Shown in pieces: positions 17,875 through 26,403 of a DNA stretch of 64,000 nt. The position numbers and the translations under genes are program-made. Numbering within the stretch: position 1 is the stretch's first letter; every line of letters starts with the position of its first letter. This DNA is from DASREM01 sp035652095 (GTDB lineage Bacteria; Acidobacteriota; Terriglobia; Terriglobales; Acidobacteriaceae): the NCBI GenBank assembly GCA_035652095.1, contig DASREM010000028.1, positions 531,550 through 595,549 on the forward strand, given 5' to 3'. Under the pieces are notes generated by a model. That model saw nothing but the letters and a program-made list of their open reading frames with translations. It made no database searches and was not told the origin of the DNA.

Positions 17875-17924
17875 TGACGTCGTCCCGAGCGCAGCGAGGG
17901 ATCTGGCGTGCAGCGCAGTGAACC
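17875..17924 (+). repeat. REP-like intergenic element, copy 1
   Basis: GACGTCGTCCCGAGCG followed by CAGCGAGGGATCTGGCGTGC matches the layout of two other intergenic copies in this window (24.1 kb and 36.5 kb): GTC(A/G)T(C/T)C(C/T)GAG, a short spacer, then GA(A/G)GGATCT. Elements of this kind are dispersed in many bacterial genomes. Confidence 0.45.
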
Positions 17925-17973
17925 AGCCCGAGCGCATCACTGGCCCGGCAATAATTTCATTTAGGAATCATCC

Positions 17974-18888
17974 TTGCTCCTATTCTGGATACTCTTCAAT
18001 CTCTTCGTGCTCGCCATGCTGGCGCTGGACCTCGGCGTGTTCCAGCGCCGAGGGCACATCGTCAAGTTTCGTGAAGCCGTCATCTGGTCCCTGGTGTGGA
18101 TTGCTCTCGCCCTTATCTTCGCGGTCATTGTGTTCTTCTGGCACGGACGCGCCGAAAGCCTGGAATTCATCACCGGCTATGTCATCGAGCTTTCGCTGAG
18201 CGTTGATAATCTTTTCGTCTTTCTGCTCATCTTTCGTTACTTCCACGTTCCACGACCGGACCAGCACAAGGTTCTCTTTTGGGGAATCGTGGGAGCCCTG
18301 GTGATGCGGGCCGTGTTCATCCTGCTCGGCGTGACGTTGATCCAGCGCTTCCACTGGATCATCTACGTCTTTGGAGCACTCCTGGTATACAGCGGCATCA
18401 AGTTACTCAGCAGTGAAGAAAAAGAAATTCAGCCGGAGAAGAACCCGGTACTGCGCCTGCTGCGCCGCTGGATTCCGGTCTCCGATCGTTACGAACAAGG
18501 GAAGTTCTTTGTCCGGCGCCCGAAGCTATACGCCACACCATTGTTTGTGGTGCTGATTGTCATCGAGACCACCGATCTCATTTTTGCCATGGACTCCATT
18601 CCTGCCGTGCTGGCAATTACTCTCAACGCGTTTATCGTGTACACGTCCAACATATTTGCCATCCTTGGATTGCGGTCCATGTACTTTGCCCTGGCGGGAA
18701 TGATGGAGATTTTCCACTACCTGCACTATGGCCTGTCGCTGGTGCTGATCTTCATTGGGGGCAAAATGCTGATCTCGCACTATTACGAAATCTCCACCCC
18801 AGTCTCGCTCGCGGTGGTAGCGGGATTGTTGATCACCTCGGTAGGGGCGTCGCTCGCATTTCCAAAAAAAGCAGAAACCGGGGAGTAA
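17974..18888 (+). CDS. TerC-family integral membrane protein
   Basis: A 304-aa membrane protein with about seven to nine helices. It carries TerC signatures: LALDLGVFQRRG near the N-terminus, ELSLSVDNLFVFLLIFRYF (71-89), and the second acidic motif ETTDLIFAMDSIPAVLAIT. Conserved acidic residues inside helices are thought to handle metal ions (Mn2+ export or metallation of secreted enzymes). The start is TTG at 17974 with an AGGAA SD. It is separated from the M28 gene by a REP-like element. Substrate is not determined by sequence. Confidence 0.9.
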   Translation: MLLFWILFNLFVLAMLALDLGVFQRRGHIVKFREAVIWSLVWIALALIFAVIVFFWHGRAESLEFITGYVIELSLSVDNLFVFLLIFRYFHVPRPDQHKVLFWGIVGALVMRAVFILLGVTLIQRFHWIIYVFGALLVYSGIKLLSSEEKEIQPEKNPVLRLLRRWIPVSDRYEQGKFFVRRPKLYATPLFVVLIVIETTDLIFAMDSIPAVLAITLNAFIVYTSNIFAILGLRSMYFALAGMMEIFHYLHYGLSLVLIFIGGKMLISHYYEISTPVSLAVVAGLLITSVGASLAFPKKAETGE

Positions 18889-18959
18889 TGGATCTTTCGC
18901 GCGGCACTCCTATGCCCACGGTTCGGGCTCCTGCCGCTGGTACGTTATGATGGCGTTGC

Positions 18960-20081
18960 ATGACGCGTGTTGAAATCGCGGTCGCGCCACGCCCTTACCG
19001 TGCCATCATCGAAAACGGGACCCTGGAGCGCGCTGGAGCCTTGCTGCGCCCCATCCTCGACGAAGCGGCGCAATTGTTCGTCATATCGGTGCTCCCGGTC
19101 CGCAAGTGGAGCCGAAAACTGCTTTCCTCGCTGAAACAGGCGGGCTTCAGCGCGCAACTGATCGAGATGCCGGACGGCGAGCGCCATAAGAAGCTTGCCA
19201 CCGTGGAGACCCTCTCAGAAAAGCTGGCTGCTGCCGGCGCGGACCGGTCCTCTGTGATCGTTGCTCTGGGTGGGGGCTTGGTCGGAGACGTGGCCGGTCT
19301 GACTGCCGCGCTTTACATGCGCGGCATTGATGTAGTGCAGATCCCCACCACTGTACTGGCCCAGGTGGACGCTTCCATAGGAGGCAAGACTGGAGTCAAC
19401 CTTCGTGCCGGCAAGAACCTGGTCGGGGCGTTTCATCAACCGCGTGTAGTGTTGATTGATCCGGATGTGCTCGCTTCGTTGCCCGATCGCCAATTTCGAG
19501 CTGGACTATTCGAATCGCTCAAGTGCGGTGTCATCGGCAAGCCCGAGCTGTTCATCCGAATGGAAAGCACCTCGGTGCGTGACCTTCGAAATGATCCGGA
19601 AGCCTTGCAGTGGATCATTGCCGAGTCGGTGAAACTGAAAGCGGGCGTGGTCGCGGCTGATGAGCGGGAGCATGGCTTGCGTCGCATCCTGAACTTCGGG
19701 CACACCATTGGTCACGCGCTGGAGGCCGAAACTGCTTACCGGTATTTTCTGCACGGCGAGGCCGTTGCCTGGGGCATGATGGCCGCTACGCACATCGCCG
19801 CCGCGAATGGTAGCCTTGATTCGCTGGCGGAGGGCCGGATCACCGCTGCGATTGCCAGGCTTGGACCGCTGCCCGGAGTTCAGGTGAATCCCCGGCGTAT
19901 TCTGCGCCGCCTGCAATCGGACAAGAAGACGCTTCAGGGCGCCGTGCACTTCGTCCTCCCGCGCGAGATTGGTAAGGTGGACATCGTGAACAATGTCCCC
20001 GATGAATTGATTCTCAATTCGCTTGAGCGGCTGCGAAGGCTCTCCGAAAAGGGAAAGTCGCATTTGCGCTCTGGCGCCTGA
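18960..20081 (+). CDS. aroB: 3-dehydroquinate synthase
   Basis: Second step of the shikimate pathway: DAHP to 3-dehydroquinate, NAD and metal dependent, cytosolic. The 373 aa show the family motifs GGGLVGDVAGLTAALYMRGI, the substrate loop TTVLAQVDASIGGKTGVN, and the zinc-site segment RRILNFGHTIGHALE followed by LHGEAVAWGM. Length fits. The ATG at 18960 is used. Its stop lies 16 nt before menG, so the two are probably cotranscribed, joining aromatic and quinone supply in one unit. Confidence 0.96.
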   Translation: MTRVEIAVAPRPYRAIIENGTLERAGALLRPILDEAAQLFVISVLPVRKWSRKLLSSLKQAGFSAQLIEMPDGERHKKLATVETLSEKLAAAGADRSSVIVALGGGLVGDVAGLTAALYMRGIDVVQIPTTVLAQVDASIGGKTGVNLRAGKNLVGAFHQPRVVLIDPDVLASLPDRQFRAGLFESLKCGVIGKPELFIRMESTSVRDLRNDPEALQWIIAESVKLKAGVVAADEREHGLRRILNFGHTIGHALEAETAYRYFLHGEAVAWGMMAATHIAAANGSLDSLAEGRITAAIARLGPLPGVQVNPRRILRRLQSDKKTLQGAVHFVLPREIGKVDIVNNVPDELILNSLERLRRLSEKGKSHLRSGA

Positions 20082-20097
20082 GGTTCCGTTCATAGAA

Positions 20098-20850
20098 ATG
20101 CCGAGTCCCCCCAAAGCTCCCGTAATCGGCGCCGCCCCGGAGGGCGCTACCGACCCCAGCGCTGCCAGCCGCGTGGTGCGCGAGATGTTCACTTCCATTG
20201 CGCCGCGTTACGACCTGCTGAACCACGTCTTGTCATTGCACGTCGATCGCCTCTGGTGGAATCGCGCGGCCCGGACCTTCTCAGCCACCCTTGGAAGGCC
20301 CGATGCGATGGTCCTCGATCTTTGCTGCGGCACCGGGGACATGACTCACGCGCTTCGACAGGTCGCGCATCCGCGCGCCAGGATCATCGGCGCGGACTTC
20401 TCCCATGCCATGTTGCAACGAGCCCAGATGAAGTTTTCAGGGACATCGCTGCGCTGGGTCGAAGCCGATGCGCTCACGCTTCCGTTCGGCGCCGATGGTT
20501 TTGACCTGATTACGGCCGCGTTTGGCTTTCGCAACCTGGCTGACTACGATGCCGGACTCCGCGAAATTGTGCGCTTGCTCAAACCCAAGGGCGAATGCGG
20601 CATCCTCGATTTCGGGGAGCCCAGGGGTGCGGTTGGAAAGCTGTACCGCTTCTACTTCAAGCAAGTGCTGCCCCGGGTAGGCACCTGGATTTCCGGCGTC
20701 GACGGGCCTTACAAATACCTGCCTGCCTCTGTCGAGCGCTTCCCACAGCCTGGGGAAATGCTGGACCGTATGCGCCGCGCCGGCTTCAAAGAAGCGACCT
20801 GGACCCCTTACACCTTTGGAATCGCAGGCCTGTATCGTGGCAGGAAATAG
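20098..20850 (+). CDS. menG: Demethylmenaquinone methyltransferase (UbiE/MenG family)
   Basis: SAM-dependent C-methyltransferase that finishes menaquinone, 250 aa. Family hallmarks are FTSIAPRYDLLNHVLS (31-46), the SAM loop LDLCCGTGDMTHAL (73-86), and the later AFGFRNLADYDAGLREIVRLLKPKG. In a futalosine-pathway organism (mqnE at the window start) the substrate would be demethylmenaquinone. I chose ATG 20098, after the aroB stop; longer forms would overlap aroB and add non-conserved residues. It is convergent with the anti-sigma gene, only 3 nt away. Confidence 0.92.
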   Translation: MPSPPKAPVIGAAPEGATDPSAASRVVREMFTSIAPRYDLLNHVLSLHVDRLWWNRAARTFSATLGRPDAMVLDLCCGTGDMTHALRQVAHPRARIIGADFSHAMLQRAQMKFSGTSLRWVEADALTLPFGADGFDLITAAFGFRNLADYDAGLREIVRLLKPKGECGILDFGEPRGAVGKLYRFYFKQVLPRVGTWISGVDGPYKYLPASVERFPQPGEMLDRMRRAGFKEATWTPYTFGIAGLYRGRK

Positions 20851-20853
20851 ATC

Positions 20854-21582
20854 TCAGTTTTTTGCCGCATTCTGCAACAATGCCGCTAGCTTCTGAATGT
20901 CATCGGACGCGGCGTCTCCGATCACAAAGTAGCTCAGCCCACCTTCGCTCCAGCTGGCGCTGTTGAAGGAGAGTGTCTTTCCCGTGCCCAGCGCGTTCAA
21001 GTCGCGCTCCGGGAAAATGAACACCGAGATCTCGTGCTTGCGAACTTGATAGATCAGATGCGCGCCCGACGCTTGATTGAAATAGGCGATGCGCCCGCCG
21101 AGCAGAGTAAATTCCGTATTCTGCAACTCGGGCAGATTGAAGGTGAACGGGATCTTTCCCTGGAACCACGGTTTCACGGTGTGGCGGTCGGACGACACCA
21201 CATCAACCGGGGTTGTGCTGGCCAGCGTCGTTACGTGCAGGTCCGCCAATTCGCTGGATGCATGTTGGGCTTGCGATCGCTGCCGCCCCAGGTAAATTGA
21301 AAGTGCAATCAGCAGGACTGCCAGCACGGGAACGGCCCAGCGCCAGGCTGCCGCTGCCGGCCGCCTGGGCGCGATCTGCTGTTGTACGCGGCGCTTGAAC
21401 TCCGGACTGGGGCTGAATTGCCGCCCCGCTGCCCGCACCGCCCGCTTCATCTGCAGGTGCCTCAGCACCTCCGCCGCGCATGCGGGGCAGGTCCGCAAAT
21501 GTGAATCCAGGTCCCGCATATCTTCCGGCGAGAGTTCGCCGTCAAGATACGGTTCGAGTTTTACCGACCAGGGGTCGCTCAT
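20854..21582 (-). CDS. Anti-sigma factor with N-terminal zinc finger
   Basis: A 242-aa predicted inner-membrane protein. Residues 10-40 form a zf-HC2/ZAS-type motif (LDGELSPEDMRDLDSHLRTCPACAAE; H28, C32, C35). This domain clamps ECF sigma factors. One transmembrane helix lies at about 84-100 (WAVPVLAVLLIALSIYLG), and the rest is periplasmic, ending in a domain with YFNQASGAHLIYQVRKHEISVFIFP. Its start overlaps the end of the ECF sigma gene by 41 nt, the usual order of sigma then anti-sigma. It most likely holds that sigma factor inactive until an envelope or redox signal arrives. Confidence 0.87.
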   Translation of the reverse strand: MSDPWSVKLEPYLDGELSPEDMRDLDSHLRTCPACAAEVLRHLQMKRAVRAAGRQFSPSPEFKRRVQQQIAPRRPAAAAWRWAVPVLAVLLIALSIYLGRQRSQAQHASSELADLHVTTLASTTPVDVVSSDRHTVKPWFQGKIPFTFNLPELQNTEFTLLGGRIAYFNQASGAHLIYQVRKHEISVFIFPERDLNALGTGKTLSFNSASWSEGGLSYFVIGDAASDDIQKLAALLQNAAKN

Positions 21583-22093
21583 GATGTTCCAGTTTCCTTC
21601 TCACCAGATCGCGTAACGTTCTGCGGGCGCGGGACAGCCTCGACATCACCGTGCCGATCGGCACTCCGAGAGTCTCTGCCATCTCCTGGTATGACATCTC
21701 TTCGACATCGGCGAGCAGGATGATTTCACGAGAGGGAAGTGGCAGGTCCTCCATCGCCGCCTGCAGCAGTTCCTGTTCAGCATGCCCGAGGAGAATACTC
21801 TCCGGAGTTTGCTCGCTCGCCGGCTCGGGTACGTCCTCACCCAGCGTCACTGTCTGCTTCAGGCCGGTGCGCGAAGTTAGAAACGTGTTGCGCAAAATGC
21901 GATACATCCAGGCACGAAAGTTGGTGCCGGGCTGGAATGATGCGAATCCGCGCAACGCCTTCACGTAGGTTTCCTGCACCAGGTCTTCCGCTTCCGCGCG
22001 ATCGCGCGCGAGCCAGTGGGCGAAGTTGTACAGCTGGTCGAACAGCGGCAAGGCCAGTTCTTCGAAGGTCGCTGCTGTCAGGCGGTCGTTCAC
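21542..22093 (-). CDS. ECF-type RNA polymerase sigma factor
   Basis: Sigma-70 family, ECF group. Region 2 is visible as LFDQLYNFAHWLARDRAEAEDLVQETYVKAL, with FRAWMYRILRNTF at the end of region 2. Region 4 is LPLPSREIILLADVEEMSYQEMAETLGVPIGTVMSRLSRARRTL. I use GTG at 22093 (183 aa). An in-frame TTG at 22117 would put the start inside the candidate promoter, whose GGAATAA box is at 22127-22133. The mRNA could be nearly leaderless. It overlaps the anti-sigma gene by 41 nt and diverges from the metallophosphoesterase/CuA/cytochrome operon, which it probably controls. Confidence 0.9.
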   Translation of the reverse strand: MNDRLTAATFEELALPLFDQLYNFAHWLARDRAEAEDLVQETYVKALRGFASFQPGTNFRAWMYRILRNTFLTSRTGLKQTVTLGEDVPEPASEQTPESILLGHAEQELLQAAMEDLPLPSREIILLADVEEMSYQEMAETLGVPIGTVMSRLSRARRTLRDLVRRKLEHHERPLVGKTRTVS

Positions 22094-22104
22094 AACTCCA
22101 GTAG

Positions 22105-22133
22105 AGTAAACCAGCAAATCATCGATTTATTCC
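22105..22133 (-). promoter_or_regulatory. Candidate ECF promoter for the sigma/anti-sigma operon
   Basis: On the minus strand TGTGGAATAAATC carries a GGAATAA box (22133 to 22127), 16 nt before TTTACTC. The same GGAATAA-N16-TT layout occurs on the plus strand 24 nt away, suggesting autoregulation by the ECF factor. Confidence 0.5.
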
Positions 22134-22156
22134 ACACAAAGTAAAAAGATTTTCAT

Positions 22157-22186
22157 GGAATAACCGGCCCTCCCGGAAGTTCTCCC
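22157..22186 (+). promoter_or_regulatory. Candidate ECF promoter for the metallophosphoesterase operon
   Basis: ATGGAATAACC carries a GGAATAA box (22157-22163) followed 16 nt later by TTCTCCC. It points at the gene starting at 22208. It mirrors the box that faces the sigma-factor gene. Confidence 0.5.
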
Positions 22187-22207
22187 AGTAGCACATGGAG
22201 AACCACG

Positions 22208-23203
22208 ATGAATGATATCGACCGCAGATCATTTTTGAAGATTTCCGGGGCCGCGCTGGGGGTTGGAGTCCTGTACAGCGCAGTGCCCGCAGTGGCCGCT
22301 TCCGCCGAAGGCCGGCAGGTCCTGAGCTTTCTCGGCAAGCAGAACGGGGAAGTAGTCACGCCTTTCTCCTTTGTCCAGTTGAGCGACGCTCACGTCGGCT
22401 TCAATGGACCTCCCGATCCACTGGGCACCCGGGCTTTCGAGCGCGCCGTGGAAATGATCAACGCGCTTCCACAACGCCCGGACCTCGTGCTGTTTACCGG
22501 CGATCTCACCCACGATACCGAAGAGAAAGACGTCCACGCGCTGCGCATGAAGCAGTTTCTCGAGATCTCAAAGCGCATCAACGTGCCGCTCATCAAGTGC
22601 GTCCCCGGAGAGCATGACGCAGGCCTCGACAAAGGTTCGATGTACCACGACTTTTTTGGCGAGAGCTACTACTCGTTCGATCATCGCGGCGTGCATTTCA
22701 TCGCGCTCGACAACGTCTCGCGCGCGAAGCCCGAGATCGGCCCGGAGCAATTGGCCTGGCTGAAAAAAGATCTCTCGCGGTTTGCCACGACCGCTCCTAT
22801 CGTGGTCTTCACCCACCGTCCTTTGTTCGACCTCAAGCCCGAGTGGGAGTGGTTTACCAGCGATGGTGACGAGGTCATGAATGCGCTGGCTCCCTATCAG
22901 AATGTCACCGTTCTCTATGGCCACATTCATCGCGACGACGAGCACGAACTCGGCCACGTGCATCACTACGCCGCGCGTTCCCTGATCTTCGCCTTCCCCG
23001 ACCCGGAAAAAGTTGCCGACAAAAAACCGCTGCCGTTCGACAAAGACGCGCCTTTCAAAAATCTCGGCATTCGCCTGGTGCACGAAAACTTCACCGGAAA
23101 GCAGGTCACCAATTCGGTTGACATTCAGGACGTCGAACTCACGGCTCGCGAATTCTCAGGCATCAACGGCATTCAACAATTGCTAAGAAACCCAAAACTG
23201 TAA
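22208..23203 (+). CDS. Tat-exported calcineurin-like metallophosphoesterase
   Basis: A 331-aa phosphoesterase with a twin-arginine signal (DRRSFLKISGAALGVGV, residues 5-21). The dinuclear-metal motifs are in order: QLSDAHVG, FTGDLTHD, GEHD (GNHD in most relatives), FTHRPLF and YGHIHRDD. It is probably periplasmic and acts on a phosphomonoester or diester that cannot be told from sequence. The ATG has AGGA/TGGAG sequence just before it. It leads a three-gene operon with a CuA-type cupredoxin and a cytochrome c, and faces the ECF sigma gene across a shared promoter region. Confidence 0.88.
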   Translation: MNDIDRRSFLKISGAALGVGVLYSAVPAVAASAEGRQVLSFLGKQNGEVVTPFSFVQLSDAHVGFNGPPDPLGTRAFERAVEMINALPQRPDLVLFTGDLTHDTEEKDVHALRMKQFLEISKRINVPLIKCVPGEHDAGLDKGSMYHDFFGESYYSFDHRGVHFIALDNVSRAKPEIGPEQLAWLKKDLSRFATTAPIVVFTHRPLFDLKPEWEWFTSDGDEVMNALAPYQNVTVLYGHIHRDDEHELGHVHHYAARSLIFAFPDPEKVADKKPLPFDKDAPFKNLGIRLVHENFTGKQVTNSVDIQDVELTAREFSGINGIQQLLRNPKL

Positions 23204-23218
23204 GGAGAGATCAATCCC

Positions 23219-23569
23219 ATGACGTACCGCAAGTTGGCAATCGCAATGGCGCTGTTGTCCATTGTAAGCATCCATACCCCAAGCAAGGCGGCCGCCCCAC
23301 GCGTGATCGAGATTACCGCCAAGCGCTTCGGATTCAGCCCTAACCAGATCACGCTAAAAAAGGGCGAAACTGTCACTCTGCGCCTGACCAGTGAAGATGT
23401 CACTCATGGATTCTTCATGCGGGCATTGAAGATTGACGAAGTCATCGAGCCCGGCAAGCCGACCGACGTCACGATTACGCCGCAGAGCGCGGGAACCTTT
23501 ACCACGATCTGCGACCACTTTTGCGGCGCCAACCACGGCAACATGAACATGAAGATCGTGGTGGAGTGA
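23219..23569 (+). CDS. Cupredoxin with CuA-type site (COX2-like), exported
   Basis: A 116-aa protein with a signal peptide (residues 1-24) and one cupredoxin domain. The binuclear CuA ligand set is visible: H in DVTHGF, then CDHFCGANHGNM (C-x3-C-x3-H-x2-M). CuA sites normally occur in cytochrome oxidase subunit II or nitrous oxide reductase; here the domain stands alone without transmembrane helices other than the signal. It is a likely periplasmic electron carrier that works with the cytochrome c encoded 3 nt downstream. Confidence 0.88.
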   Translation: MTYRKLAIAMALLSIVSIHTPSKAAAPRVIEITAKRFGFSPNQITLKKGETVTLRLTSEDVTHGFFMRALKIDEVIEPGKPTDVTITPQSAGTFTTICDHFCGANHGNMNMKIVVE

Positions 23570-23572
23570 ACC

Positions 23573-24073
23573 GTGAAACAGTTCCGGCAAGCACAGAAGT
23601 GGCTCAGAGGGGTGGAAGCTGTCCTGCTTCTGGCGCTTGCCGGATGCCAGGCGCGGCAGCCTGGCGTCATCGAGAGCGCGGTGGCGCAGGGCGTGAAGCG
23701 GAAAATCACGGTAGGCGGACGCGCGGATCACAACCCGTTCCCCGCCACCCCGGAGAATATCCACCAGGGCCAGGAGAATTTCTCGCACTATTGCATGGTC
23801 TGTCACGGTCTCGACGGCCAGAATACCGGCGTTCCCTTTGCCGATCGCATGTCGCCCCCCGTGCCTCTGCTCAGTTCGCCGGCGGTTCAAAGCTACAGCG
23901 ACGGGCAGCTGAAGTGGATCATCGAAAACGGGATCTTTCCGTCCGGGATGCCCGCTTCAAAAGGAATTCTCAATGACGATGAAATCTGGCAAATCGTGAT
24001 CTACCTGCGTCATCTCCCGCCACCAGGAAGTCTGGGGGAACCGGCGGTGTACGGCGGAGCCGGCGCCAAATAA
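23573..24073 (+). CDS. Monoheme cytochrome c lipoprotein
   Basis: A 166-aa class I cytochrome c. The N-terminus ends in LLALAGCQ, a lipobox with C26, so it is probably membrane-tethered. Heme attachment is CMVCH, with PSGMPAS providing a likely axial methionine. The start is GTG at 23573, 3 nt after the cupredoxin stop. Electrons may pass between this heme and the CuA protein; the donor and acceptor are not in the window. Confidence 0.88.
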   Translation: MKQFRQAQKWLRGVEAVLLLALAGCQARQPGVIESAVAQGVKRKITVGGRADHNPFPATPENIHQGQENFSHYCMVCHGLDGQNTGVPFADRMSPPVPLLSSPAVQSYSDGQLKWIIENGIFPSGMPASKGILNDDEIWQIVIYLRHLPPPGSLGEPAVYGGAGAK

Positions 24074-24124
24074 ACCCTTTTGACGGTTTGGATGGCGTCG
24101 CCTATAAGCTTCAAAACATTCGAG

Positions 24125-24170
24125 ACGTCATCCTGAGAAGGGCGGTAGCCCGACGAAGGATCTCGCGTGC
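24125..24170 (+). repeat. REP-like intergenic element, copy 2
   Basis: GACGTCATCCTGAG (24124-24137), spacer GAAGGGCGGTAGCCCGAC, then GAAGGATCTCGCGTGCAC. It lies between convergent genes and matches copies at 17.9 kb and 36.5 kb. Confidence 0.5.
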
Positions 24171-24186
24171 ACAACGACGCTCTGGG

Positions 24187-25287
24187 TTACGACTGTGGAA
24201 CCGCGGCCGCCGCGTGCTGCGGCCCGGCGCTCGCTTCTGCCTTAAAGCAATCGGCGAATGCGTCCACGATACTGTAGCGGATCACTTTCTCGTACTCTGC
24301 TCCCAGAAACTTACGCAAGCGCTCGGTGTTCATGGTGTACTCGCTGGTCAGGTAGGGCAGGGCCTCGGGCGGAATCGCCGAAAGCCCGGTCTTCCAGTAA
24401 TACCGAAGCACCATCTCCAGCGCCCACTTCGAGGGCACGCGAACCAGCTTTGAGCGCGCCACCCCGATACAGCCCTCGACCGTCAAAGGCTCTCCTCGCC
24501 CAGCGACATTCAAGATGGTCAGCCGCTGCGCCTCGGGTTCGGTCTTGCGTACCAGGAACGCAATCAGCCGCGACACATCATCCACGTGCACAAACTGCAG
24601 CTTGTTGGAAAGGTACTTGCCACCGTAGGGAAGCACGCAGGGCAGCCGTTTGCCTTGCTGCCGCATGCGCTCAGCCCTCTTTCCGCGCCCGTTCGGAGTT
24701 CCCCGGAAGGCGCCCACCATGTAATTGTCCATGGTGGCTCCGGTGATGATGTGCGGCCGCAGCATGTAAGCGCTGCATCCACGCAATGATGGCGCGCGCT
24801 GCTGTACAACCTTGTCGCACTCCATCTTGTGTATGGCGTAGGGCAGGGTATGCGCCTGCAAGGGCGCATCTTCGGTGACCGGCTTTTTCAGGTCGGGGCC
24901 GTAGACCGACACGCTGCTGGGAAACACGAACTTCTGTACGACTGCTTCGTCGCGGTTGGCTTCGGTGATGGCTTCCATCACACGCGCGGTCCCGGCGACA
25001 TTGATGTGCCACATGCGGTCCACGTCCAGCACACCAGTGCGCACGGGATCCAGCACAAACGCCAGATGTACCACTGCAGCTGCCCTGGTTTCCCGGAGCA
25101 GCAGCGTCAGCTCGCGGCACGACGCTTCCTGCCCCAGGTCCATTTGGACAAAGCGCTTCACGCCACTACCCGCCGGGGGTTTCAGGTCAATCCCGATGAC
25201 CTCGAAATCCTCCAGTTGGGCAAGCAGACGCTGCCCCAGGTTCCCGGCGATGCCGGTCACCACCACCATGGGCTTTTCAGCGGGCAT
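24187..25287 (-). CDS. NAD(P)-dependent epimerase/dehydratase (extended SDR)
   Basis: A 366-aa extended short-chain dehydrogenase. The nucleotide-binding start VVVTGIAGNLGQRLL gives TGxxGxxG, followed by VIGIDLKPP. The Ser is in VFPSSVSVYG and the active Tyr/Lys pair is in LPYAIHKMECD. The C-terminal region, which sets substrate, has no feature I recognise; nucleotide-sugar or isoprenoid modification are possible. Its ATG abuts the stop of the PpiC-type isomerase gene with no gap, so the two are translationally coupled. Confidence 0.82.
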   Translation of the reverse strand: MPAEKPMVVVTGIAGNLGQRLLAQLEDFEVIGIDLKPPAGSGVKRFVQMDLGQEASCRELTLLLRETRAAAVVHLAFVLDPVRTGVLDVDRMWHINVAGTARVMEAITEANRDEAVVQKFVFPSSVSVYGPDLKKPVTEDAPLQAHTLPYAIHKMECDKVVQQRAPSLRGCSAYMLRPHIITGATMDNYMVGAFRGTPNGRGKRAERMRQQGKRLPCVLPYGGKYLSNKLQFVHVDDVSRLIAFLVRKTEPEAQRLTILNVAGRGEPLTVEGCIGVARSKLVRVPSKWALEMVLRYYWKTGLSAIPPEALPYLTSEYTMNTERLRKFLGAEYEKVIRYSIVDAFADCFKAEASAGPQHAAAAVPQS

Positions 25288-26403
25288 TTATTTCGGTCCA
25301 GCTCCGGAAGACGGGGGCTTCATGGCTTTGGGCTTGTCCGGCGTCATGGGCGGATGGCCAGGTCCCATCATCTCCGCGCCTGGGGCTTGCTCCGCGCCGA
25401 AGTATTCATCGTTCAAAGTGGGCGTGGCGGACTGCTGGATCGCCTGCATTGAATCCTGCATGCGCTGCGCCCGCAGCGTGTTATGAATTTCTTCCTTCAC
25501 CTTGTCGAGCGGCTGAGTGTCCTTTTCACCCATCTTGTAGATGAAGTACCCGGAGGTGTCGGCGATCACAGGCGAGACTTTGCCGGTCGCCAGGTCGAAA
25601 ACCTGCGGCGCCTGCGAGGGCGGCAACCCGCTGCGGCGGATCTTCCCCATGTCCGTGCTCGGCGCCTTGGCCTTGAATCCCGCGACCTGGAACGCTTCTT
25701 CCTGCAGCTTGCTCCAGTCTTCGCCCGCCACTGCGCGCGCGTGCAGCTTGTCGGCCTCGAGCTTCATAGCAGCTTCCGCGTCAGCCTGACGTTTCTTTTC
25801 CTGCTCCTCGGTCAGTTTCACCTTCGGAGCTTCCAACTGCTTGTTCTTGGGTACGAAGATCCGCTTCAGGTCCGCCTCTTCGTAGGCTGCTTTGTTCTCG
25901 TCGTAATATTTCTGGATGTCGGCATCAGGAATATTGCCGGCTTTCTCCTGCATCGCTTTCTGCAACTCGCCGGCCAGCACCTGCATGCGCGAGATCTTCA
26001 GCATCTCTTCGTAGTGAGGACCCTTGTCCAGTCCCATCTTCTCGGCTTGGGTGGCCATGATCAGCCCGGTTGCGTAGCGGTTGGCCAGTTGGCGCCGTGA
26101 AGCGGGCGGCAGGTTCGGTGCCACCGCATCCAATAGAGCCTCGAACTCCGACTTGGTGATCACGGTTTTGCAATTCGGATCGGAAGAAGCCTTGTCGCTG
26201 GGGGCGTTCTTGCACATTCCGGCAATGGTGATAACCGGCGCATCAGCGGCTACTTTGGATGGGTCCGGTTGCTTGGTTTCTGCCGGTTCGCTCATGGGAG
26301 CGGCGGATGATTGCGGTGTTGCGGCCGGCGGGGCTGCCGGCTTGGCTGCTTGGCCCCAGGCCAAGCCCCCCAGCAGCAGACAGACTAACCCACGGTGGGT
26401 CAT
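25288..26403 (-). CDS. PpiC/SurA-type peptidyl-prolyl isomerase, exported
   Basis: A 371-aa parvulin-type chaperone. Signal peptide residues 1-18 (CLLLGGLAWGQA) are followed by an Ala/Pro-rich linker. A SurA-N-like helical domain covers about 85-190 (FEALLDAVAPNLPPASRRQLANRYATGL). The rotamase domain covers 170-315, including STDMGKIRRSGLPPSQAPQVFDLATGKVSPVI and GYFIYKMGEKDTQPLDKVKEEI. It ends in a Pro/Met/Lys-rich tail. It would assist folding of outer-membrane or periplasmic proteins. It is the first gene of a two-gene unit with the SDR protein. Confidence 0.83.
   Translation of the reverse strand: MTHRGLVCLLLGGLAWGQAAKPAAPPAATPQSSAAPMSEPAETKQPDPSKVAADAPVITIAGMCKNAPSDKASSDPNCKTVITKSEFEALLDAVAPNLPPASRRQLANRYATGLIMATQAEKMGLDKGPHYEEMLKISRMQVLAGELQKAMQEKAGNIPDADIQKYYDENKAAYEEADLKRIFVPKNKQLEAPKVKLTEEQEKKRQADAEAAMKLEADKLHARAVAGEDWSKLQEEAFQVAGFKAKAPSTDMGKIRRSGLPPSQAPQVFDLATGKVSPVIADTSGYFIYKMGEKDTQPLDKVKEEIHNTLRAQRMQDSMQAIQQSATPTLNDEYFGAEQAPGAEMMGPGHPPMTPDKPKAMKPPSSGAGPK

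Noticed and set aside
16621..17940. 439-codon open frame on the minus strand
   Set aside because: Antisense to the M28 peptidase; no recognisable domain.
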